A stretch of DNA of 9,907 bases, from the NCBI GenBank assembly GCA_015484985.1, contig WFUL01000248.1:1-9907 (forward strand), read 5' to 3'. The translations under genes were made by a program, and so were the position numbers. Below the pieces are notes generated by a model. That model made no database searches, was not told the origin of the DNA, and saw only the letters and a program-made list of their open reading frames with translations. The stretch comes from Anaerolineales bacterium. GTDB taxonomy: Bacteria > Chloroflexota > Anaerolineae > Anaerolineales > DRMV01. Shown here piece after piece: positions 1 through 6,164 of the stretch (positions are counted from its first letter, which is position 1; each line of letters begins with the position of its first letter).

Positions 1-2
1 AA

Positions 3-638
3 CCCCAGACCCTCCTGGGCAAAGTCCTGGCCGAGTAGCAGGGCAACATCCCCGAGCACGCCCTGGTCCTCTCCATTGTGGCTGGTGTGCCCATTGCCCG
101 CATCGCCGCGGGCCTGGGCCACGACACCATCGTGCGGGCCATGCCCAATACACCGGGCCAGATTGGACAGGGCATCACGGTCTGGACGGCATCCCCCACG
201 GTCACCGAAGAACACAAAGCCATTGCCCGGGAAATCCTTCAGGCCATGGGGGAAGAGATTTACATGAACGACGAGGACTTCCTGGACATGGCCACGGCCC
301 TCTCGGGAACGGGACCGGCGTACGTCTTTCTGTTCATGGAAGCCTTAGTGGATGCCGGCGTGCATATGGGCTTCCCGCGGCGCATCGCGGAAAAACTCGT
401 GGTGCAAACGGTGCTGGGGTCGGCAGCGTACTACAAGCGGGTTCAGGGCAAGGTCCACCTGGCCCACCTGCGCAACCAGGTCACGTCCCCGGCGGGAACG
501 ACCGCGGCCGCGCTGTACTATCTGGAGAAAGCCGGGTTCCGCACTGCCATCTCCCGGGCTGTATGGGCCGCGTACCTGCGCTCGAAGGAACTGGGCCAGA
601 CGGGACAGCCCAGCCCTCCAGGAGATGCCCTGAAATGA
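3..638 (+). CDS. proC: Pyrroline-5-carboxylate reductase, 3' part, interrupted by in-frame TAG
   Basis: This is the C-terminal part of the NAD(P)H-dependent enzyme that reduces 1-pyrroline-5-carboxylate to proline, the last step of proline synthesis in the cytosol. The gene enters from the left edge, so the start and the Rossmann nucleotide-binding fold are outside the window. The frame opens with PQTLLGKVLAE, matching the family's VKPQ region, then hits TAG at 36-38, and continues in the same frame with family sequence (SIVAGVPIARI). Further on are RAMPNTPGQIGQG, the ALSGTGPAYVFLFMEAL helix and the C-terminal signature NQVTSPAGTTAAAL, ending in RSKELG as is usual. Identity is secure. Whether it is functional is not: the first start codon after the TAG is a GTG at 78 with no visible ribosome site, and a product from there would lack the cofactor domain. 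The intact downstream motifs favour a sequencing error or a very recent mutation. The stop overlaps the next start as ATGA (635-638). Confidence 0.9.
36..38 (+). other. Premature in-frame TAG inside proC
   Basis: The codon TAG lies between GAG (Glu) and CAG (Gln) in the proC frame. Recognisable reductase sequence lies on both sides in the same frame, so this is a base substitution, not a frameshift. TAG also ends the membrane-protein gene at 6162-6164, so general reassignment of TAG in this genome is unlikely. Confidence 0.85.
620..624 (+). promoter_or_regulatory. Ribosome binding site of the FtsB-like gene
   Basis: AGGAG lies ten bases before the ATG at 635, inside the proC coding region. 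It selects ATG 635 over upstream in-frame starts near 563 that would lie wholly inside proC. Confidence 0.6.
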
Positions 639-1033
639 ACGAAGCCAAGGGCGTCCGAACGGTGATTTGGACGGCTTTGCTGGTGTTCACCGTGTTCACT
701 TTCCTCTCCCTTACCCGATACATGTATCGGGTCCAACGACTGGAGCGGGTCTATCGCGTCGTGGCCACCCAGAACGCCATGCTCCTGGCCACGCAGGCCG
801 CACTGGAAACCCAAATTGCGTCCACCCCCAACCCTCAAGAGATGGAGCGCCTCATCCGGGAACGCATGGGCCAGGTGCAGCCCGGAGAAATCCCGATTCG
901 GGTCATCCCGGAACAACAGATGCGCCACGACGACGCCCTGGCACCTCCCTTGCGCATCCGGGACCTCCCCCCCTGGTACGTATGGTGGCTTTTGTTCTTC
1001 GGTCCTGAACCTCCCGCGGTGACCTCCCCTTGA
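635..1033 (+). CDS. FtsB/DivIC-like septum formation initiator
   Basis: A 132-residue single-pass membrane protein with the layout of the FtsB/DivIC family, which links division proteins FtsL and FtsQ/DivIB at the septum. A short cytoplasmic N-terminus is followed by one membrane segment (about residues 8-28, IWTALLVFTVFTFLSL). A likely coiled coil follows (about 29-75, rich in Arg, Glu, Gln and Ala). Then come the family-like NPQEMERLIRERMGQVQPGE segment and a Pro-rich stretch. The end is aromatic: WYVWWLLFFG at about residues 113-122. From memory such a tail is typical of Chloroflexota members; it is absent from E. coli FtsB. The start overlaps the proC stop as ATGA, so translation is probably coupled and a premature stop in proC could reduce expression. 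The family call rests on layout and general resemblance, as these proteins have weak sequence conservation. Confidence 0.75.
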   Translation: MNEAKGVRTVIWTALLVFTVFTFLSLTRYMYRVQRLERVYRVVATQNAMLLATQAALETQIASTPNPQEMERLIRERMGQVQPGEIPIRVIPEQQMRHDDALAPPLRIRDLPPWYVWWLLFFGPEPPAVTSP

Positions 1034-1038
1034 GCAAT

Positions 1039-1045
1039 GGAGGAG
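1039..1045 (+). promoter_or_regulatory. Strong Shine-Dalgarno overlapping an alternative ATG
   Basis: GGAGGAG begins on the last base of an in-frame ATG at 1037 and sits just before the ATG at 1049. The 1037 ATG has only CCTTGAGCA before it, so ribosomes most likely start at 1049, four codons later. Confidence 0.65.
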
Positions 1046-1048
1046 CGC

Positions 1049-2557
1049 ATGGCCCTGCGGCAGTCCTCTATATGGCTCAAGCTGATGATCCTGTTTGTGC
1101 TCGCGGGCGGCCTGGCTGTGCGCCTGTTCGACCTTCCCGACCCCCCTCTGGGTTTCCATCCCACCCGTCAGATGCGAGGCGCCCTCATCGCCCGGTACCT
1201 GTACTTTCGCTGGGATCCCCCACAAGACCTACACCGCGTCCAGGTGGTGACCCAGGTGGTACGGGAGCGATTGGAGGCTTATGAAGCCCCTATCCTGGAA
1301 ACCCTTGTCGCGCTGACCTATCTATTGCTGGGCCGGGAAGCCCTTTGGGTAGCCCGTCTTTACAGCGTGCTCTTCTGGACGCTCACGGGATGGCTGGTGT
1401 TTCGCTGGGCCTGGCGCGCGACGGGCGAACCCTGGGCCGGATGGGGGGCCCTGGCCTATCTCATGGCCCTACCTTTTTCCGTGAAGGCCAGCCGGGCCTT
1501 TCAACCCGACCCTCTCATGACCCTGCTCATCACCATGACCGGTTATATGTGGTGGTCGTGGTCACAGACAAAACGCCACCGGGACCTGGTCCTGGGAACC
1601 GGAGCCGCGGCCCTGGCCTGCCTAGTGAAGCCTTTCGCGGTTTATTTCATCACGCCCCTATTGGCCGCCTGGGCCTGGATGCAGTGGCGGGAAAAGAGTT
1701 GGAACCCCCGACGAGTCCTCGCCATCACGGTCTTTACCTTCCTTCCGCTGGGCTTATTCATCCTCCTTTCCCGCCGGGAGACCGCAGGAGCCTACTGGCA
1801 ACAATGGACGTGGACCCTGCGCCATCTCTGGACCGACCCCAAGTTCCTCCCGCGATGGATGCGCTTTCTGGCCGGTCTGACCGGGACGGGATGGCCCTTG
1901 CTGGCTCTGGTGGGATGGACCCTGGCTTCCGGAGCGTTTCAGGGATTCCTCACGGCCTGGCTCGTGGGATACGGCCTCTACGGGCTGTTGCTCCCCTACC
2001 AAATCACCTCCCACAACTATTACCACCTGCCCTTTTTCCCTTGGATAGCCTTAGGCATAGGCGCGGCTGTCGCTGCCCTGCTCCCCCAATGGCGTCAGCG
2101 AGGGGGCTGGTGGCCGGGTCTGGCCCTACTCGCGGCCTGGGCCTGGATCCTCTACGGCTTCGCCGAGGGTTACACCGACCTTCAGGATACCTGGTGGGAT
2201 GAGGCCGCGCACTATCAGCAGGTTGGCGAAGTACTCCCCCGCGAGGGGCGTCTCATCGGCTTAGTGGAGCACTACGGGTTTCCCCTGGCCTATTACGGAG
2301 AACGGGTGGTAATCCCATGGCCGTCAAGGGCCGAACAAGCCCTGGCCCGTTTACGGGGAAAGAACCCCAGACCCATCCTGCAAGCCTTCCAGGAACGCGT
2401 GGAAGGATTCGACTACTTCGTGGTCACGGATTTCAGGGAATGGGAGACCCAACCGGCCCTCAGGGAGGTTCTCACCACCTTCTGTCCCCTCACATACCAG
2501 GGGGACGAAGTCCTCATTTTCGATTTAAAGGCCTGTCGTCTTGCAGGGGACGAATAA
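1049..2557 (+). CDS. GT-C type membrane glycosyltransferase (ArnT/PMT-like, GT39 group)
   Basis: A membrane protein of 502 residues (506 if started at 1037). It probably transfers a sugar from a polyprenyl-phosphate carrier to an envelope acceptor on the outer face of the membrane; the substrates cannot be read from the sequence. The first membrane segment (about 7-27) leads into an outer loop with PPLGFHPTRQMRGALIAR (about 32-49). Then come EAPILETLVAL and a run of about ten further membrane segments to about residue 375. Two other conserved-looking spots are FQPDPLM near 151-157 and HNYYHLPFFP near 322-331. The final 120 residues are soluble and end with a small alpha/beta region (FDYFVVTDF, DEVLIFDL). 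The first loop lacks the Asp-Glu pair usual in ArnT and protein mannosyltransferases at the expected place. It follows the FtsB-like gene by a few bases, so it is probably cotranscribed. Confident as a GT-C-like protein, unsure of its reaction. Confidence 0.8.
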   Translation: MALRQSSIWLKLMILFVLAGGLAVRLFDLPDPPLGFHPTRQMRGALIARYLYFRWDPPQDLHRVQVVTQVVRERLEAYEAPILETLVALTYLLLGREALWVARLYSVLFWTLTGWLVFRWAWRATGEPWAGWGALAYLMALPFSVKASRAFQPDPLMTLLITMTGYMWWSWSQTKRHRDLVLGTGAAALACLVKPFAVYFITPLLAAWAWMQWREKSWNPRRVLAITVFTFLPLGLFILLSRRETAGAYWQQWTWTLRHLWTDPKFLPRWMRFLAGLTGTGWPLLALVGWTLASGAFQGFLTAWLVGYGLYGLLLPYQITSHNYYHLPFFPWIALGIGAAVAALLPQWRQRGGWWPGLALLAAWAWILYGFAEGYTDLQDTWWDEAAHYQQVGEVLPREGRLIGLVEHYGFPLAYYGERVVIPWPSRAEQALARLRGKNPRPILQAFQERVEGFDYFVVTDFREWETQPALREVLTTFCPLTYQGDEVLIFDLKACRLAGDE

Positions 2558-2581
2558 AAGGCGGCGACCCGGGCCGCCGCC
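2551..2581 (-). terminator. Intrinsic terminator of aspS
   Basis: A seven-base-pair GC stem (GGCGGCG at 2560-2566 with CGCCGCC at 2575-2581) encloses an eight-base loop, ACCCGGGC. Read on the - strand it is followed by CTTTTATT, a usable U-tract, and it lies 11 bases after the aspS stop. On the + strand the hairpin is followed by TGCGTTCACC, so it would not be a classic terminator for the glycosyltransferase gene, though the stem may still protect that 3' end. Confidence 0.75.
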
Positions 2582-2592
2582 TGCGTTCACCC

Positions 2593-4383
2593 TTAGACTT
2601 CCGTCGATTCCGGAAGTACCACACGAATGTGCAGTTCCCGCAACTGTTCCTCCGTCACCGGCGATGGCGCATCGGCCATCAGGTCCCGGGCGGCCTGGTT
2701 CTTGGGGAAGGCGATGACCTCCCGGATGCTGGGCTCATCGGCCAGGAGCATCACGATGCGGTCCAGGCCCAGCGCGATGCCGCCGTGGGGCGGCGCGCCG
2801 TATTCAAAGGCCTCCAGCATGTGCCCGAACTTCCGTCGCGCGTCCTCGATGTCCAGCCCAATCAACCCAAAGACCTTTTCCTGCAACCAGCGTTCGTGAA
2901 TCCGCAGGCTACCCCCGCCGATTTCCGAGCCGTTGAGCACCAGGTCATACTGGGCGCCGCGGGCTTTGCCAGGGTCGGTGTCCAGCAGGGGGATGTCTTC
3001 ATCTAGGGGCCGGGTGAAGAGATGGTGGCTGGGGTCCCACCGGCCCTCTTCCTCGTTCCAGAAGACATAGGGGAAATCGATGACCCACAGGAAGGCCAGC
3101 ACGTTGGGATCCCGCAATCTCAGGCGGTCGGCCAGGTGCACCCGGAGGCGGGCCAGCACGTCATTGGTCACGTCGTGGTCCACATCGGCCACGAAGAGGA
3201 GCAGATCCCCCGGCTCGGCTTCCAGCCGCTCCCGTAACGCGTGCATCTGGCCCTCGGCGAAGAATTTCGCGATGGGAGACTTCACCTCCCCATCCGGAGT
3301 GATGGCCACCCAGGCCAGACCCTTCGCGCCGTGCTGCTGGGCGAATTTCACCAGTTCGTCGATTTCCCGCCGGCTCATATTCCCCAAGCCTTTGGCGTTC
3401 AAACCCTTGACCAAACCACCCTTCCGGGCCACCCGGGCGAACACCTGGAATTCCACCTCCCGGGCCAGGTCGGTGACGTCCTTAAGTTCCAGGCCGAAAC
3501 GGATGTCCGGCCGGTCGGTGCCGTACCGGGCCATGGCCTCCTGGTAGGTCATGCGGGGGAAGGGTTCCTGGAAGAGCCGCTTCTCCGGCACGACCGTCTT
3601 GACCATCTGGGTCATCAGCCCTTCAATCAAGTCCATCACGTCTTCCCGGCGGCTGACGAAGGCCATCTCCAGGTCCAGTTGGGTGAACTCGGGCTGTCGG
3701 TCGCCCCGCTGGTCCTCGTCCCGGAAGCAACGGGCAATCTGATAGTACTTTTCGAAACCGGCCACCATGAGCAACTGCTTGAGTTGCTGGGGCGACTGAG
3801 GAAGGGCATAGAAGTGACCGGGATACAGCCGAGAGGGGACGAGATAATCCCGGGCCCCTTCAGGCGTGCTCTTGAACAGAATCGGGGTCTCGACCTCAAT
3901 AAACCCCCGGGCGTCCAGATAATCCCGAATGAAGCGAATGACTCGATGGCGCAAACGCAGGTTGCGCTTCATCCGGGCCCGGCGCAGGTCCAGGTAGCGA
4001 TACTTGAGGCGCACGCTTTCGTCCACGGGGTCGTCCTTGTGCACCGGGAAGGGCAGGGGCTTGGCCCGGTTCAGCACCCGCACCTCCTCCGCGGTGACCT
4101 CGACCTCACCCGTGGGGAGTTTGGGATTTTCCGTCCCTGCAGGACGCGCGCGCACGTGGCCCCTCACCTGAACCACCCACTCCACCCGCACCGGGTCCAG
4201 GTCCTCGTAGGCCTGGCCATGAATCTCCGGACTGGCCACCACCTGAACGAGGCCTGACTCGTCCCGCAGGTCAATGAAGATAACGCCGCCATGGTCCCGC
4301 CGACGGTGCACCCAGCCCGCCAGGGTCACTTCCTGACCGATGTGCTCCTTGCGCAACGTGCCGCAGCCATGGGTCTTGTACAT
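2593..4383 (-). CDS. aspS: Aspartyl-tRNA synthetase, probably non-discriminating (Asp/Asn)
   Basis: A full-length bacterial class II enzyme (596 residues) that charges tRNA with aspartate in the cytosol. In order: an N-terminal OB-fold anticodon domain (about 1-110, VTLAGWVHRRRDHGG), motif 1 (FIEVETPIL), motif 2 (FRDEDQRGDRQPEFTQ from about residue 220), the bacterial GAD insertion (about 285-405), and motif 3 (GGIALGLDRIVMLL around 533-546). The tail is IAFPKNQAARDLMADAPSP. Residue 31 is His in RRDHGG and the following loop reads PAGTENP. These features mark non-discriminating enzymes such as that of Pseudomonas aeruginosa, whereas E. coli has Leu at the His site. Such enzymes also charge tRNA-Asn, and GatCAB then amidates it. 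I chose ATG 4383 because GAGG (4394-4397) is ten bases upstream; a GTG at 4392 is in frame but only one base from GAGG. Transcribed alone, convergent with the glycosyltransferase gene. Confidence 0.97.
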   Translation of the reverse strand: MYKTHGCGTLRKEHIGQEVTLAGWVHRRRDHGGVIFIDLRDESGLVQVVASPEIHGQAYEDLDPVRVEWVVQVRGHVRARPAGTENPKLPTGEVEVTAEEVRVLNRAKPLPFPVHKDDPVDESVRLKYRYLDLRRARMKRNLRLRHRVIRFIRDYLDARGFIEVETPILFKSTPEGARDYLVPSRLYPGHFYALPQSPQQLKQLLMVAGFEKYYQIARCFRDEDQRGDRQPEFTQLDLEMAFVSRREDVMDLIEGLMTQMVKTVVPEKRLFQEPFPRMTYQEAMARYGTDRPDIRFGLELKDVTDLAREVEFQVFARVARKGGLVKGLNAKGLGNMSRREIDELVKFAQQHGAKGLAWVAITPDGEVKSPIAKFFAEGQMHALRERLEAEPGDLLLFVADVDHDVTNDVLARLRVHLADRLRLRDPNVLAFLWVIDFPYVFWNEEEGRWDPSHHLFTRPLDEDIPLLDTDPGKARGAQYDLVLNGSEIGGGSLRIHERWLQEKVFGLIGLDIEDARRKFGHMLEAFEYGAPPHGGIALGLDRIVMLLADEPSIREVIAFPKNQAARDLMADAPSPVTEEQLRELHIRVVLPESTEV

Positions 4384-4393
4384 ATGTGTCACA

Positions 4394-4397
4394 CCTC
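4394..4397 (-). promoter_or_regulatory. Ribosome binding site of aspS
   Basis: GAGG on the - strand, ten bases before the ATG at 4383. It argues for that start and against the in-frame GTG at 4390-4392, which lies almost against it. Confidence 0.55.
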
Positions 4398-4432
4398 ACC
4401 GGGAAGATTGGGATGTCTGCAAAGCGTCCCCC

Positions 4433-4438
4433 ATTATA
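4433..4438 (-). promoter_or_regulatory. -10 box of the aspS promoter
   Basis: A perfect TATAAT on the - strand, about 50 bases before the aspS start, would give a leader of roughly 40 bases. At a 16-18 base spacing there is no good TTGACA-like -35 box (the 17-base position reads GCCCAT). The -10 is not preceded by TG, so other factors may help, or the match may be fortuitous. The setting in an intergenic region facing a housekeeping gene supports it. Confidence 0.6.
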
Positions 4439-4458
4439 CCCACAACGAGGCCAAAATG

Positions 4459-4507
4459 GGCAGACAGCGGATGGCAGACAGCGCACAGCGGACGGCGGAC
4501 GGCGAAC
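4459..4507. repeat. Degenerate heptamer tandem repeat, seven copies
   Basis: Seven consecutive 7-base units with no spacers: GGCAGAC, AGCGGAT, GGCAGAC, AGCGCAC, AGCGGAC, GGCGGAC, GGCGAAC. The consensus is RGCGGAC and each unit differs from it by at most two bases. The array lies between the aspS -10 box and the next + strand gene, reaching the place where the aspS -35 region would be. It is not coding in any convincing frame. It resembles the heptameric short tandem repeats described in cyanobacteria, and similar strings occur in Chloroflexota as far as I recall. Its role is unknown. Confidence 0.75.
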
Positions 4508-4511
4508 AGTA

Positions 4512-4520
4512 TGGTAGCAT
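4512..4520 (+). promoter_or_regulatory. Possible extended -10 box for the gene at 4554
   Basis: TGGTAGCAT fits the extended -10 pattern TGn-TAnnnT with two mismatches to TATAAT. It lies 33 bases before the start at 4554. No -35 box is visible because the heptamer repeat occupies that position. Weak, but it is the only candidate in the short upstream region. Confidence 0.3.
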
Positions 4521-4553
4521 TCCCTGCGAGAGCAAATAGGCCCGGAACGAACC

Positions 4554-6164
4554 ATGCGCGAACGACCTTTCCTCAAAACCTGGTGGCCTTGGGCAACTCT
4601 ACTGGGCCTTCTATGGGCCGGACCGTACGTGGTGGCCTGGCGCCAGCAGGGGGATGCCTGGGTCTTCACCGGCTTCCTTTTCGCCGTGGAGGACGGGAAT
4701 TCCTACATCGCCAAGATGCTGCTGGGGTACCACGGCGCCTGGCGTTTTACCTCACCCCACACGGTGGAGCCCCAACGGGGATATTGGATTTTCGGCCCTT
4801 ATCTCCTTCTGGGGAAACTGGCCTGGGGGCCGGACGTGCATGCCCGCCTGGTGGTGCTCTTCCACCTCTTCCGTCTGGTGGCGGGCGGCCTCCTGGCCTG
4901 GGCCCTCTGGGCATTCCTGGGTTTGTTCACGCGGGGCCGAGGACGTTGGGTGGCCTGGTTCATGGCCCTGCTGGGAGGAGGTCTGGGATGGGTCCCCTGG
5001 CTGTGGCGTCCTGAACACCTGCCGCTGTCCTGGTACTCGCCAGAAGGCTTTGGGTTCCTCATGCCCTGGGGGCTGCCCCATCTGGCCCTGGCCCGTGCCC
5101 TGTCCCTTCTGCTCCTGACCCGGCTGCTTCGCCTGTATCCCGACGTACGGCAGGGGAAGACCGCCCTCCCCTGGAAGAGCCTCTTGGCCCTTCCTCTGCT
5201 TTTGGGATGGGTTCATGGCTTTCAACTGGTCTCTCTCACCATGCTGAGCGGGGGTCTGCTCCTGTGGGGCTTTCTCCGAGAAGGTCTGAGGGGAAAAAGC
5301 CGCTTCCGCCTCGAGAGGGCAACCCACCTTCTCGGGCCCCTGCTCGTGGCGCTGGCTGCAACGCCCTGGCTCCTCTACCTGGTCTATCTCGCCTACAATG
5401 ACTCCTTCATTCGGACTTGGATAGCCCAAGACGTGCTGCCCACACCGGCGTGGCCGACCCTGGCCTGGGCCTACCTCTGGGTGCTCCCCTGGGCATGGTG
5501 GGGGTGGCAGCACCTGCGCCGCACCCGGCCCACTCTGGCCTTCTTCACCGGATGGTGGGTGGTGACCGCGCTGACCCTGGCCCATATCCCCCATCCCCTG
5601 CAACGCCGCTTTCTGGAAGGCCTCTGGGTGGCCCTGAGCGCGCTCGTGGGAACCGCGCTGGATACCTCGCGGACCCCTTCCCGGCTCCTGCCCCTGGGAG
5701 CCAGGTCCCATCTTGTGCTCCCGGCCCTGGCCGGGATTTCACCCCTGCTCTTCGGGCTGGCTCTCCTCCAACGGGCGCAACGTCCCGCGCTCCCCGTCTT
5801 TCGTCCCCGGGAAGAAATCGTCGCATTCCAGGCCCTGGCCCGGATGGCCCGCCCAGGAGACGCGGTTCTGGCCGCGTATGCCACCGGCAACCCGCTCACC
5901 GCCTGGGCACCGGTTCGGGTACCCCTCGGTCTGGGTCCGGAAAGCATCCATGCGGACACGTGGTCCCGCCGGGTACGCCGGTTCTTCCAGGCGAGCACGT
6001 CCTATGCCTGGCGGCAGGAACTGCTACGAACCTGGCGCTTCCGCTTTGTGTTCTACGGTCCGGCCGAACGGGCCCTGGGGACCTGGGACCCCGGTACGGC
6101 CCCTTATCTCCACCTGCGCTTCCGGCGAGGCGGGTATGCGATTTACGAAGTCGTGGCTCCGTAG
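4554..6164 (+). CDS. GT-C-like polytopic membrane protein, putative glycosyltransferase
   Basis: A protein of 536 residues with about ten to twelve membrane segments. A first segment (about 12-29) leads into an outer loop with FAVEDGNSYIAKMLLGYHGAW (acidic pair E46-D47). Next come TVEPQRGYWIFGPYLLLG and an Arg-containing helix (VVLFHLFRLVAGG). The membrane region runs to about residue 410. A soluble C-terminal region of about 120 residues contains LARMARPGDAVLAAYATGN and ends RFVFYGPAER...GGYAIYEV. An acidic loop after the first membrane helix, many helices and a soluble end fit the GT-C fold. I recall similar uncharacterised proteins in Chloroflexota. The donor and acceptor are unknown and enzyme activity is inference. 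ATG 4554 is used; the upstream GGAACG is a poor ribosome site. The next gene begins inside its last codons, indicating an operon with the YfhO protein. Confidence 0.7.
   Translation: MRERPFLKTWWPWATLLGLLWAGPYVVAWRQQGDAWVFTGFLFAVEDGNSYIAKMLLGYHGAWRFTSPHTVEPQRGYWIFGPYLLLGKLAWGPDVHARLVVLFHLFRLVAGGLLAWALWAFLGLFTRGRGRWVAWFMALLGGGLGWVPWLWRPEHLPLSWYSPEGFGFLMPWGLPHLALARALSLLLLTRLLRLYPDVRQGKTALPWKSLLALPLLLGWVHGFQLVSLTMLSGGLLLWGFLREGLRGKSRFRLERATHLLGPLLVALAATPWLLYLVYLAYNDSFIRTWIAQDVLPTPAWPTLAWAYLWVLPWAWWGWQHLRRTRPTLAFFTGWWVVTALTLAHIPHPLQRRFLEGLWVALSALVGTALDTSRTPSRLLPLGARSHLVLPALAGISPLLFGLALLQRAQRPALPVFRPREEIVAFQALARMARPGDAVLAAYATGNPLTAWAPVRVPLGLGPESIHADTWSRRVRRFFQASTSYAWRQELLRTWRFRFVFYGPAERALGTWDPGTAPYLHLRFRRGGYAIYEVVAP
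6127..6130 (+). promoter_or_regulatory. Ribosome binding site of the YfhO-family gene
   Basis: GAGG, five bases before the ATG at 6136 and inside the end of the upstream gene. It fixes the start of the YfhO-family gene despite a long open frame that extends back to 5713. Confidence 0.6.

Noticed and set aside
36..38. Selenocysteine or pyrrolysine recoding at the proC TAG
   Set aside because: Selenocysteine uses TGA. Pyrrolysine uses TAG but is not known in this family, and no supporting gene is in the window.
563..634. A 5' extension of the FtsB-like gene
   Set aside because: It overlaps conserved proC sequence in another frame and precedes an ATG with a proper ribosome site and ATGA coupling.
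3241..4257. A 338-codon open frame on the + strand
   Set aside because: It lies wholly antisense to aspS, whose motifs are unmistakable. Long mirror frames are expected in GC-rich coding DNA.
4459..4507. A CRISPR array
   Set aside because: The units are 7 bases long and directly adjoining, with no spacers, so they are a simple tandem repeat.
4752..5711. A 319-codon open frame on the - strand
   Set aside because: It is antisense to the GT-C-like gene, with a Gly/Gln/Pro-rich composition typical of a mirror frame and no recognisable domain.
5713..6135. A 5' extension of the YfhO-family gene inside the previous gene
   Set aside because: The predicted residues are Arg/Pro/Ser-rich and unlike YfhO. 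The first family-like helix starts just after ATG 6136, which has its own ribosome site.
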